The translations under genes and the position numbers were made by a program. The notes below the pieces were generated by a model that saw only the letters and a list, made by a program, of their open reading frames with translations, did no database searches and had not been told where the DNA came from. From NCBI GenBank assembly GCA_024509875.1, contig JAMPIV010010577.1, positions 62,001-126,000 on the forward strand: DNA of 64,000 nt. Direction: 5' to 3'. The DNA is from Oreohelix idahoensis. Lineage: Eukaryota > Mollusca > Gastropoda > Stylommatophora > Oreohelicidae. Below, one piece after another: positions 1 through 10,294 of this stretch (positions are counted from its first letter, which is position 1; each line of letters starts with the position of its first letter).

Positions 1-811
1 CACTAGTGGAGTGAGCGATTTGGAATGGCGAAAGAGATGCCTCGTTGAAGAGGGGATCTCCGCTATTTTTTGTTCTGTCAGGGATGTGTAGTCCTCTTAT
101 GGATATTTCGTTTATTCGAGATAATACCTCTAGTGTATTTCCCACATGTCGGGAGGCATAATATTTCTGTGTATTTCCGGAAGGCAAGGTAAATTAACAT
201 TTTCATTAACTCTATCGATTTTTGGTCGTGAACGATTTCTGGTTCATAGCCTGTCTTCGAAAGTCGTCGTCACGAGATGTTTTCCTAGCTCACATGTCGC
301 TGTATTGTGCTGCATCGGTTGATGCAGGTCCCAAGGACTATTACTTGCTACTTGGTTACCTGAACTAGGTTTGAAAAACCTTTGTTATCTAGAGGATATT
401 TTTGAGGACATTATTTATACTTCGGCAGACGTGTCTGTCTTGCTGAAGTCAGACTAAGGAGAGTGAACTGATCTCATATATCTGGTTATCTCCTGGCTGT
501 TATAGAAAAGGATGGAGTTTTTCACCTGACTACATTTACAGCACTATGAAATATAACATGCATCTGACTCATCATTGTAATGCTGTCTACCGTCTATTGC
601 TGTATTGAATGTTGCTGTGATAATGACTGTTTGATGTGTCTACATATTCGCGTAACCATTTTGTCACTGTGGCGTCCACAATAAATAATGAAGAAAAACG
701 TCAACGGCTGTTTCAAGAATCATTGACTTTATACGTCGTGAGTTTACTGACGTCCTATGTGGATTGCCCTGTTATTTTTGTATGAACATTGTTTTGACTG
801 AAATGGCATCA
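1..811 (+). repeat. Partial 5' LTR of a G3-related gypsy element
   Basis: No coding frame. The stretch resembles the distal part of the G3 LTRs further right: the block around 660-760 (cac-aataaataatgaa ... cattgactt ... cgtcgtgag) parallels 39470-39530 and 46820-46890. At about 811 it passes directly into the middle of a reverse transcriptase frame, so gag, protease, integrase and the RT N-terminus have been lost in a single deletion. The true left end lies outside the window. The family assignment is inferred from local similarity by eye. Confidence 0.55.
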
Positions 812-1637
812 CGCATCAATCATACTTAGACGATATCTGTCTGTTCAGTGATTCCTGGGAAGATCACTATTTGGGTTTATACGAATTGCTGTCTACTCTT
901 CGCGAGTATAACTTAACTGCAAAACCCTCTAAAGCCTTTATAGGATTTAGTGAGATTTCTTTCCTGGGTCATCGTGTTGGTCATGGTCTTTTAAAGACAG
1001 AGGACCACAATGTTTCAAAAATACTTAACATTTCTGTCCCTAAGATGAAGAAACAAGTGCGGAGTCTCTTAGGTTTGATCCAATTTTACGGACGATTCAT
1101 TCCGAATCTGTCCTCCATTATGTCACGCTTTCTACTTTACTGAAGAAAGGATCGCCTAATCTGATCCGCTGGTCTCAAGAGTGTCAATCCTCGTTGGACC
1201 AGGTGAAAACTCTATTTTCATCTCCACCTATCCTTAGGTTACCTACTATTGACAAGACTTTTGTTCTTCGAAGTGACGCCTCGTCAACTGGGATTGGGGC
1301 AGCACTTATGCAGGAGTATTCTGATACTCTGCATCCGGTGATGTATATCTCTAGGAAATTAAATGCTGCAGAAAAGAATTACTCGGTTTTAGACCATGAA
1401 TTATTAGCTATGGTATGGTCTATTCTGAAGTTACAAAGATTTCTTCTAGGCGCACATTTCATTGTGGAAACCGACCAGAAAGCTCATACTGCTATTCAGA
1501 GCAAAAACTTGAAGAGCTCGAGGTCTACTCGATATGCCATAGCTCTTCAACCATTTCATTTCACGGTGCGAGCTATCCGTGGTTCGGATAATGTGATTGC
1601 GGACATTCTGTCGAGGTGCCCACACGATTCCACATAA
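812..1637 (+). pseudogene. Gypsy G3-like RT C-terminus plus RNase H remnant
   Basis: The remnant starts at the catalytic box of reverse transcriptase (YLDDICLFSDSWEDHY) and runs through the connection into RNase H. A frameshift near 1115-1140 divides it into two frames (871-1143 and 1194-1637). RNase H residues are visible: the first Asp in VLRSDASSTGIGAALMQ, Glu in LDHELLAMVW, Asp in VETDQKA and the last Asp in VIADILSRCP. The frame ends naturally at 1637 and no integrase follows, matching the G3 elements at 34569-37463 where integrase lies upstream. It keeps the segment around FYGRFIPNL that both G3 array copies have lost, so it is an independent, in places less damaged, member of the family. 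Confidence 0.88.
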
Positions 1638-2434
1638 TTCTTCTGTCATATATATTTCCTGATATACAATTCAATACTATAATGACATATTAGCACATAT
1701 TTTCTCACTTTTTGGGAATTTATAACGTTGTACCATGTAATTTCTTTTTTTCTGTTACCGATTTGAGCATAACAGAAGAAGGCTTAGTTAGCGATATACG
1801 GGCCAAAAGATCACATGGCCACATTTAGTTATTATATTTTAATGATTGTATTAAGAGATTTAACATTTGTCTTAAAGATTTGTGTTATTGATATTTTCGC
1901 AGCACATCATTGAAGTCTGCGAGATTTTGTACATTGTGGAACTTTGAAGTTAGCTAGTCCTGTCCTGGATTGGGAGCGGATGATGTCCACATCTTCTTGT
2001 ATCGGTTGTATTTAGGTCTACGAGAAACAGCACATGTATTAGTAATTATTAATAATGCATTAGATAATGTACTCTTTGTTCAAATATGTGTTATATTATA
2101 TTGCGGTATATTGGTATATTACACCGCTGTTTCCACAACACTTCATTGTATAATACTGGGATAATATATTTAATTTCATAGATTTGTATGAGTATGATTT
2201 GACTTTCATTATGATATTGCCATCATTGTGGCGTGTGTGTTGGTGGCACCTTCCTGGAATATATACGCGTATACTTAGGTAAATTTTTTTTTTCTCTAAG
2301 GATCTGAGATAGCTAGCCTCATTTTTAGGCAATATATCCGCGCATCATACGTGCGTTGTTAGCCTTGGGTTTTCTTTCGGCTCCAGGATTAAAAAAAAAA
2401 TGTTTCATTTTTTTTTCCCGGGAGGGTGCGGTAA
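1638..2434 (+). other. 3' untranslated region of the G3-like remnant
   Basis: No open frame of interest. Near 2240-2290 the text 'tggtggcaccttcctgg ... atacttagg' matches 37721-37760 in the G3 array, so this is the family's 3' UTR. Just before the LTR a purine-rich stretch (cgggagggtgcgg, about 2419-2431) is the likely polypurine tract. Confidence 0.6.
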
Positions 2435-3758
2435 TGTTACGCACAGATCATTTTTTCTAAGTCATTGTATGATCATTTTTTCCTAAAGACATTGTATGAT
2501 CATTTTTTTGCTAAAGACATTGTATTATTAGATTGACTCAAATGTACACTTTGTTTTTTTCGGTCAAAGCTAGATAACTCGGGATATGGAGAGTATCTTT
2601 CAATATGATGTTACCTCCTCTTGTGTCGAGACACGGTCGGTCCACATTTTTATTAACGAAGTGTGACCATTCTCCTTATTTGGTAGTATCGGTCAACTGT
2701 TGTTGGAATGTCTGAAACCTGTGTTGAGGTCTCTGTTCATGTCCAAATAAGGCTCGATCTAGTTAAATCTTATCTGGAATGTTCCTAGATCGTCTTGTTT
2801 GATCGCTATTTTAAGTGTATAGGTTCTGCGCATGTCCGGACGAGAAGCGTCTGGGAAGTTTCTTTGTCTGGAGAGACGATGTAAAGCTGTGAAGCAGAAA
2901 GGACGCGTTTTGGCGTCTCTGTGATTTTGTTAGGGATTAGGAGCCTTATTGTGAGATAGTTAGCTTACAAGGTCCTTCCCTTAAGTATTCTAAAACGCCT
3001 GGAGGCGTATGTTTTCTGTGGTGTGGATTTTCGAACGAAGGTAATGCCTCATTTACATCCAATCTGTAACTTTACTTATGTTTGACAATGGTCGATCTCT
3101 GCTCACGTATACATTACAGAAAGGAAGGTTCTTCTAATAGATGTCACGCCCCAGGTATTTTCCATACCTGTGATTTATATGTGTACGGGATATCCTAAGC
3201 CCGAGGAACAGTTCTACGTCCTATGAATATCGCTAGGTCAGCGATTACACCTTTTGTCGAAGGTTAGACTTAGGAATGTTATAAAGGTCAGGTTGACCTG
3301 TACTCCATGTATGCTATTCACGTGCGGACGACAATGGACTTATTGTATACATCTGATCTGCTAGCATCAGGAGGGGAGTATTCATTATTATGTATGAACA
3401 TTGATGATCTGCAGCTGACACTGTTGCAGAATTAATATTTATGAACTTTAGGTACCCAGATCTGTGCTATGTCATTTTATACAGATCCATGAACCAGAAC
3501 TTTATGATACTGAATACACTGAAGTATTGTTTACTCTATGACTGATGAGTATTGGATCCTACATGACTATCAGCTGGCACCAATATCGTTTTTTGAATGC
3601 TGAAAACTATTGAACTGTGATGTTTATGATGTATGTGAAGTAACTGTCGTTGTGGCGTGAAATAAATGATGAAAACGTCAAAAGCAGTTACCTCCTTTAT
3701 GACTTCGCATGTCACTTTGCCTGTGCTGTAACTCTGTGGACTAGCTAACTACTTTACA
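2435..3758 (+). repeat. 3' LTR of the G3-like element (approximate ends)
   Basis: Starts TGTTACGCACAG, directly comparable to the G3 array LTR start TGTTACCAACAG at 33551, 37958 and 43989, and follows a polypurine-like tract as those do. It ends near 'actttaca', like the G3 LTR end 'gactttaca'. Shortly after the start, a roughly 30-bp block (cattgtatgatcattttttc) is repeated three times at 2470-2530. No target duplication can be tested because the other end is outside the window. Confidence 0.6.
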
Positions 3759-4854
3759 CACAGCAACAACATAAACCAGATAAGACACCCTACACTACAA
3801 CTATAATTTAACTGGTGTCGATAGGGGTGGTAATTGAAGTCAGCCTAAATCCACCCTTATCAACAACAAACAGAAGAGAGGAGAAAACGTCGAAAGGAAT
3901 ACCAGGAAAATAAGCAGCTGAGAGCTGTCACCTCAAGGGCGCATTCCCATTGTCAGTTATGACCGAAGGGGCTATTAGTAGTATTATATTATATTTTTTA
4001 AGCTTTAGACTTGTTATCATTTTTTTACGCTTGCTTATGCTTTATTTAAGTGTCTCATATTTTATTCTCCAATAAATACACGCCAATTTCAATATCTCTT
4101 ATTGGATATTTTTATTCAGATTATACTTTTATTACCTGCCATATATTAATACGTCTTCTATTTTATATATTTGACACTATTTAGTTAGGTAAGTCCACTG
4201 TAAACACCTGTTCTACAGTTTACGGAGATTGGCATTATTGTAAGTATTATAATAGTGGTATTCTTTGTTGGTATTTTTATAAATATTCTAATAGTGGTAT
4301 CCTTTGTTGTGCATCCTTGTTACAGTTTACAAGGAAGTACGCTATAACATTACCTTAAATATAATCTGCACAAAGAGCTTCTATTATCAATAAATATCAT
4401 GTTTTTATGTGTACTCTGAGCAGTTTCTTTTTGTTCTCTTCTTTATTTTATCATACTTTCGTTACCTGATGCGTTTTGACAACTATTCTAGTACTATTTT
4501 CTATCGATTTCTATGTTTCACCCAATTTTACATCTGCCTGTTCATTTCCTTCAATGCCAACATGTGAAGGTATTAACGCTTTTAGAGCTAAACATGACAT
4601 GATATATGAATATTTATTTGCTAAAAATATCTTCTCTGCAAATCTGGTCTACTGATTTCCTTTAATCTCCTTAGAGCTGTCACTGCTGAAAATGATATCA
4701 AAACCATCAAGTTCTGGGGAGGATTGATAGTAAAATGTTTGTGTTTTTGTAGTGACACTATCCCTGTTGTGAAAATAATATATCACCTGGAATACAACAT
4801 TTATTTGTTCATTTTCGATTTCGTAATAAAGTCTTTTTATACGTTTTATTAAAG
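3759..4854. other. Unassigned AT-rich DNA
   Basis: I see no gene. Short open stretches occur (for example 4649-4867, minus) but lack recognisable motifs. A short direct repeat, 'aatagtggtat(t/c)ctttgttg', occurs at about 4251 and 4291. Confidence 0.5.
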
Positions 4855-5057
4855 CAGTGTTATTCAACCTGGGATACGCGTACCTCTAGGGGTACGAGAA
4901 GACATCTAAGAGGGTAGCCTACATGAAAAAAAAGTCTGCCAATGCGATCTATTGGTAAATTGAAAACTTGGAATTAAGCTCCAATAACCTTGGAGGTACA
5001 CAGTTAAAGATAAGTTATATCTGAGGGTACGCAATAAAAAATGTTGAATTACCACTG
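4855..5057. mobile_element. Short non-autonomous hAT element (MITE)
   Basis: About 203 bp with terminal inverted repeats: left CAGTGTTATTCAACCTG, right (reverse complement) CAGTGGTAATTCAACAT. The subterminal part (ACGCGTACCTCTAGGGGTACG) closely resembles the left end of the autonomous-type hAT at 21373 (ACGCGTACCCCTGGGGGTACG), so it probably used the same transposase. The flanking octamers (tattaaag, taattgag) agree at only 5 of 8 positions, consistent with an old insertion. The right flank overlaps the TTGAG target duplication of the large gypsy element, which therefore landed directly beside it. Confidence 0.72.
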
Positions 5058-5060
5058 TAA

Positions 5061-5065
5061 TTGAG
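5061..5065. repeat. Left target-site duplication (TTGAG) of gypsy G2
   Basis: TTGAG immediately precedes TGTCGTAAAT at 5066; the same five bases follow GTCACA at 30229-30233. A 5-bp duplication is typical of Ty3/gypsy integration. Confidence 0.8.
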
Positions 5066-5188
5066 TGTCGTAAATTTATTGAGATGATTCTGAGAACCAG
5101 TGGTCCCGTTATAGAGTGAAATATGATAGTGAAGGCTCTGTGAAAGATAAGGATTTAGGAAAAAAAGGTAGTTGATTTACAAGTGATG

Positions 5189-5196
5189 GAATAGAG
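5189..5196. other. Empty target site for the hAT element
   Basis: The octamer GAATAGAG occurs once here in LTR-A, whereas in LTR-B it flanks the hAT on both sides (21365-21372 and 25280-25287). This shows the pre-insertion sequence. Confidence 0.85.
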
Positions 5197-5420
5197 TAAG
5201 GGCGGTCTCTTTTTACGACACTCTTAGTTTATCTCAAAGACTCCTACAGCTCTACTGGACAACCAATTAATTGTCAGTTTCCATACACTCAAGTGCACGC
5301 ACCAATTTGGTGTTTCAAACACTCCGACACAACGTAAATACAAACTACAGATAAACAGTTAGGACACACGACAAAAGTTTTAGTATGTTTATTTATCATA
5401 AAATCAACTCACAATATATA

Positions 5421-6407
5421 CGAGGGACGGTCAAAAAGTAATGCCTCGTAATTTTTAATTTCATTCAATAGGCAAGAAAACAGATAAAATTCACATTGAA
5501 ATGTAGCCCCAAGTCTGAACTTCAAAAATTTATTTCTCAATGTAGACTCCGTTATTTGTTACAGTTTTTGTCCATCTTCTCACAAGAGCATGTATCCCCG
5601 CACGGTAAAAATGTGTGTCATTTTTCCTAAACCACTGGCGTACGGCGCGTTTAAGGGTCTCGGTGTCCTCAAAGTGATGTCCGCGAAGACCTTCTTTCAG
5701 TGGTCCAAACAGATGGAAGTCAGAAGGTGCAAGATCGGGACTGTAAGAGGGATGTGGTAATAATGTCCAGCCAAATTCTGCAATCGCATCAATGGTGCGT
5801 TTAGCGGTGTGTGGCGTGGCATTATCGTGCAACAGTAGTGCATTTTTCTGATCTTTTAATGGGTAAAGTCGCCGAAGACGACATCTAAGCTTCTTCAAAG
5901 TTTCAATGTAACGGTCTGCATTCACCATGTTTCCCTGTTCCGAGAATTCCAGAAGAACAACACCCTTCTCATCCCAAAACACGAAGGCCATAACTTTCCC
6001 TACAGATGGTGAACTTTTGAACTTCTTTCTTGTCGGCGATGTTGTGAGATGCCATTCCATTGAGTGACTCTTGGATTCTGGTTCAAAAGAATGAACCCAA
6101 GTCTCATCACCTGTCACAATATTCGATAAAAACTCTTCTCCTTCAGTTTCGTAACGGTGCAGGAGGTTGATGGCTATGGTTTTCCTTTAGCATTGAGGAA
6201 TTCTATGACATAACGTTGTTTTAACCGAACGTCTTTGGCAGCCATTTTTAAACTGTTACAGTGGTGCCACCTGTTACTGAAACAGGTTGGTAATTCTATA
6301 CAGTGCAGAAGAGTGTTTGAGAAATCCTGCTAAATTTACAAATTGCACACCGATGCAGTATTTACATACATAAAAAATAGGAGGCATTACTTTTTGACCT
6401 TCCCTCG
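5421..6407 (-). mobile_element. Mariner element, internally deleted
   Basis: 987 bp flanked by TA (5419-5420, 6408-6409). Terminal inverted repeats of about 28 bp begin CGAGGGACGGTCAAAAAGTA on the left; on the right the same with one mismatch (CGAGGGAAGG). The corresponding place in LTR-B (about 25530-25540, catatatatcag) is uninterrupted. At under 1 kb it is shorter than a usual 1.3-kb mariner; the loss is in the 5' half of the transposase gene. Confidence 0.93.
5530..6245 (-). pseudogene. Mariner transposase (DD34D), N-terminal half deleted
   Basis: The 195-residue open part (6117-5530) holds the catalytic domain. Asp4 (TGDETWVHSF), Asp98 (LLHDNATPH) and Asp133 (SPDLAPSDFHLF) give 34 residues between the second and third Asp, the mariner DD34D signature. 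Upstream, the start (MAAKDVRLKQRYVIEFLN, near 6243) is still visible but is fused to a point just before the catalytic domain (INLLHRYETEGEEFLSNI) with a frameshift, so most of the helix-turn-helix DNA-binding region is gone. The family is known to cut and paste at TA. This copy cannot make a complete transposase, though its ends look mobilisable in trans. Confidence 0.93.
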
Positions 6408-6541
6408 TATATCAGTTCACAGGTAAAAATCATATGTTTACAGAAATTACAAATACAAGTTGGGGGGTTGTTGTTTAGGAGGAGTATAGAATAATTCCTT
6501 CTCGCTTGTATTAATAAGATAGACCCGGTCCCAAAAGACAA

Positions 6542-6738
6542 GGGGGGGGGGGGGGGGGGATGATCAGAGATAGGTAATTTATTTCAACAGTAAATTCGTG
6601 ACTCTGATAAGAGATGTTACACAGTTATGAAGTGTGGTGGGGGGGGGGGGGGGGGTAGGAACAAATTATCCTATTAAATTCTCAAGAACCAAAGTTTCCC
6701 CTTCCAAAGCAGATTTAATGGGAAAGGGGGGGGGGGGG
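6542..6738. repeat. Three long poly-G tracts in LTR-A
   Basis: Runs of 18 G (6542-6559), 17 G (6639-6655) and 13 G (6726-6738), equivalent to poly-C on the element's coding strand. Tracts at matching places in LTR-B differ in length (25589-25604, about 25752-25778, 25863-25876), and 26322-26338 has 17 G where LTR-A has about seven. Confidence 0.85.
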
Positions 6739-8135
6739 TAACAAAGGTAATAAAATCCCACTTAAGAGAAATAATACGATGAATACAGAAAACTTATTTA
6801 CTAGGTGAACAACTTATAGGGGTTTAAAAAAATAGATCTCCCTTCATTCATGCACGCTCAGTTGGCCAACGTACTGTCGCACACACAGACTTACCAAATC
6901 TTGGACTCTGGCGCTTCTTAGAAATATTACAAAAAACACTTCAAAACACTTTACTAAGTTAGTGTCTTTTCTTCTGTTGCCGGCCCCAGAGTAACAGGGT
7001 TGTTTGTTTGCACAATGGTTGGTAAAATCGCCGGAATATGAAGATAAAGAGTACTTTGTTTTTTGTTAGGGAAAGAGTTCTATAGGATGGCACGGTCACA
7101 AGTCCTTGTGGTGACAATGGGGTGGTTTCTTTGCTTTAGCCACTGATGGTGAAACGACTGACCAGTAAAGTATGGGGTTCTTCGGGGGGGTTTAAAATCC
7201 AGTGAAGAATTATGCACTGTCAGGGTTCAGGAAAATATATATATTCTTTCTCCGTCGAGCAGTAAATAAAGTAAAAGTGTCTGGCAATGTTCTTCTCCAG
7301 TAAAACTTACATTAATTGATGGTGTGTTAAATTGTTCTTGGGGTTGCTTTCCTTCTGCTAATTTTAGATAGCTGAATCCCAAAATAGAGGATCGCAACAA
7401 GATTTAAATTTAAACAGTCTCATCAAATTCTATAGTGGTTTTAAGAACTGAGTCTGGGAGACTCTCTACAATGTTCTTTTTTTCTTTCTTACTTTCTTGC
7501 AGGGATGCAAGGTTACGATCACCCTATATATATATGAAAGATAAAAACATGTAATTCATACCGAAAATCAGATAACATTCTAAAGCGCGATAAATTTACC
7601 GTTAACTATTCTACACACTCGCGTCTTTAATTCTATAAATTCAAGAAAAGCTCCCCGCGAGCCTGATAGTTAAAAACGCATCTATATATACAGAACTAAA
7701 CTAAATGAATTAGTTTATAAAATCCTTCGCGACTTTTAAACGTTACTTTAAGCATTTAAGCCTCTATTATCTTAGAAATAATGTAATAGATATCATTAAC
7801 TCTTCAACTGGAACTTTTGAGATAGGTTTAATTTAATAGATTTAATTTAACCACAAAATCCAGTGAAATAAAATGAATGAATGAACTAGACCACTGATCA
7901 CTTTAAAAAAGTGTTATACCGTTTAAGCACAGAACACTCCAATATAGCCGAAAGATCCCTCGGGAGTCTAGCAGAATTCAGTTATAAGCTAGTGGTACTT
8001 TAAAAGCTCTGGTAAAACGAATGATAACGGCAGTTCCCAGAGGTCTGCATATATACTATTAGGAATGACAAATGAGGGGGGCATGTTAGATTCTAGCACC
8101 TTTCTTGATCTTCAGGTAAAAATCGAAATTCTCGC

Positions 8136-8290
8136 CGTCGTGCTAACAGAGAGGCCGCTCCTGGCTTCCTGGTTGTTAACCGCTGCGCTTCTTCCGTTTC
8201 CTCGGTCTTCCGAGCGTTCTGTGGTTCGCATCGGGGTGCGAAATTCCCGCAAGACGCTGCTTCTAAGGATTATCGTGCCATAGATCTATG
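8136..8290 (-). pseudogene. N-terminal fragment of the LTR-embedded gag-like ORF (LTR-A)
   Basis: On the minus strand this matches the first about 50 codons of the frame that starts at 29796 in LTR-B (TTERSEDRGNGRSAAVNNQE and following). The start codon of LTR-B is changed to ATA here and the frame runs into unrelated sequence at 8135. Its presence in both LTRs shows that the reading frame was part of the LTR when the element inserted. Confidence 0.72.
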
Positions 8291-8397
8291 TCGCTCCTAC
8301 GTTTGATTCTGGCCACTCCTTTAAGGCAGGTACGAACGAAAGGTCTAGCATAATGCTTGCTTAAAATCGCTCTAAAAAGCTCCAGAGGTAACAGTGG

Positions 8398-8402
8398 GTG
8401 TG
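8398..8402. repeat. Left target-site duplication (GTGTG) of gypsy G1
   Basis: GTGTG precedes TGTCGTGAAAC at 8403 and recurs at 16322-16326 after CACGCCACA. The uninterrupted site is visible in LTR-B near 29920-29930 (gtgggtgtggcttt). Confidence 0.85.
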
Positions 8403-8694
8403 TGTCGTGAAACGAGTTGTGTAAACCCACTACTTTGTTAAATCACTATGTCGAGATACAAAGTTGCTTCAACCAATCAATGAGCAACGTTCACCAGTCT
8501 CTGAGACAGGAATAAAATTAAACTTAAGCCCTGTTTTTTTCGGATGTGGGTCGCGGCCATCTTGTTCACGCAATATGGCGGAGAGAAAACTGAATAAAAT
8601 TAGGCTGTATGGAGCTTGGTACTAAACTGCACAAAACCAATCAGCTTGCCGCACCAGGAACCAACCAAAAGCTTTCCTTAAGCATTCATCTACC

Positions 8695-8702
8695 TATATA
8701 AT
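8695..8702 (+). promoter_or_regulatory. Probable TATA box of the G1 LTR
   Basis: TATATAAT in the context 'ctacctatataatc(g/a)ggtgaa', conserved in the second LTR near 14336-14343. Its role as promoter is inferred from motif and position. Confidence 0.55.
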
Positions 8703-9099
8703 CGGGTGAAATTTTATGCTAAGACACGCAACACGGAGCCAGAGACGACCGACTGAAGAGGAGAAGCTGTCACCCTTGATTTATTGCTTACCTGAGGGCA
8801 TTGACCTGCAGCCTGCTTCCTAGTCGAGTCACCGGCCTGTTTAAATCTTAAGAGGGTAAACATAATTTACTATACTTGTAGGAAAATAAGCCTTCAGCAG
8901 GTATATAATGTTGGTATTTGTTGTGTGTCATTTATACTACCTACACCTGTATATATTTAATATATTTTGGTTCATTATGAACGTATCAGGTTACTGATTG
9001 TATCTTGGGGAAATTAGGTATAATGATTGTATTTCCTGATATGATTGATGAAGACGAAGACTAATAGGACTCATACTTCACTCTATTGTCTCATATAAC

Positions 9100-9500
9100 T
9101 TCAGTCTATTGTCTCACAATATATCAGACCAACTGAAATATAACCAAAACAGTCCTTGTTAGGACTCAATCTATTGTCTCCTATAGCTTTGCTTTATTAT
9201 CTCAGACCAACTGAAATATAAACAAAACAGTCCTTGTTAGGACTCAACCTATTGTCTCCTATAACTTCACTCTATTATCTCAGACCAACTGAAATATAAC
9301 CAAAACAGTCCTTGTTAGGACTCAATCTATTGTCTCACATAACTTCAGTCTATTGTCTCAGAGAATTCAAAACTGGAATATAAACAAAACAGTCCTTGTT
9401 AGGACTCATCAATCTATTGTCTCATCTAACCAATCTATTATCTCATCTAACTCCAACCTGGAATATAACATAACAGTCCTCATCTCATGTACTCCTATCA
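9100..9500. repeat. 78-bp tandem repeats in the G1 LTR
   Basis: The core AGTCCTTGTTAGGACTCA recurs at 9151, 9229, 9306 and 9391 with spacing 78, 77 and 85, plus a partial copy near 9474. Each core contains a short inverted repeat (AGTCC...GGACT). The same array is present in the 3' LTR from about 14797 with a slightly different arrangement. Confidence 0.8.
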
Positions 9501-9606
9501 TAAGAACATAACAATATTGTTAGAATATATGGTACCATCACTTGTCAGAGAGGGCCTGGTATGTTATAGGGGGAAGGAAATGGTTGTATCACACCTAAGT
9601 GTACAT

Positions 9607-9710
9607 ATTATTGGATGTATTCCCTGTATTGAATTTATATTATTGGATGTATTCATGTATTGAATTTACATTATTGGATGTATCAATGTATCAATGTATT
9701 AATTTATCAG
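9607..9710. repeat. 31-bp tandem repeats in the G1 LTR
   Basis: Unit 'tattattggatgtattcatg' plus eleven further bases, period 31. About three units here; the 3' LTR at 15241-15360 has about four, so copy number has changed since insertion. Confidence 0.75.
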
Positions 9711-10006
9711 AAAGAATATTTTGCAAGTAGACACCTGTCTTGTCTCACTATTGCTAACTCATACTGAGCCATGTTGTCATTCATTCTACATGCAGACACC
9801 CGAGACACGCTCATCTCATATACAATAGAAATAGGTGGGCTTGAGGACATAAATTAGCCCCTATTTTTACTTGTTACAGGTTTTATTCATGAGATCGTGG
9901 GTCGTCAATCCAGCTGCCTGGACTTCACCATTTTCTGCAGAAATTCTATTTCTGTAATTGTCAGTACTATACTGATCATAGAGCCAATAAAATCCTCACG
10001 CCACAC

Positions 10007-10026
10007 TGGGGGCTCGTTCCTGGGAT
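10007..10026 (+). promoter_or_regulatory. Primer-binding site, tRNA-Pro-like
   Basis: TGGGGGCTCGTTCCTGGGAT starts one base after the LTR. The first 11 bases match the complement of the 3' end of tRNA-Pro as used by gammaretroviruses and some LTR elements; the rest is similar with extra bases. Exact primer identity needs the host tRNA set. Confidence 0.65.
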
Positions 10027-10294
10027 ATTTCTGTATATCTTGAGCCATACTTAGTCTATTCATCTATCTACACTCTATCTTATGCCACCCATAGATAACA
10101 TAAGGAATTTATTTTTTTTTGAGAAAATCATAATAGGATTTTTTATTGTTTTCTTAGGAGGTGTACCATTTAGTACTCAGTAAATAGTTATTGCTCACAA
10201 AGTTGCACGGAAATTATTTGTTCAATTAAATTAATTAAGTTTAATTACAATAATTTGGTTATAGTAAATTTACATACCCTCTCTAAGTAACGCC

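Larger units (their letters stand above)
8403..10005 (+). repeat. 5' LTR of gypsy G1 (1,603 bp)
   Basis: Starts TGTCGTGAAACG and ends CACGCCACA; a second copy begins at 14045. It contains a TATA box near 8695, a roughly 78-bp tandem array (9100-9480), a 31-bp tandem array (9607-9710) and an AATAAA at 9986-9991, close to its end. Confidence 0.9.

Noticed and set aside
3840..3960. Arg/Lys/Glu-rich frame near 3880-3960 as a transposon protein start
   Set aside because: Too short, with stops soon after, and no supporting motif.
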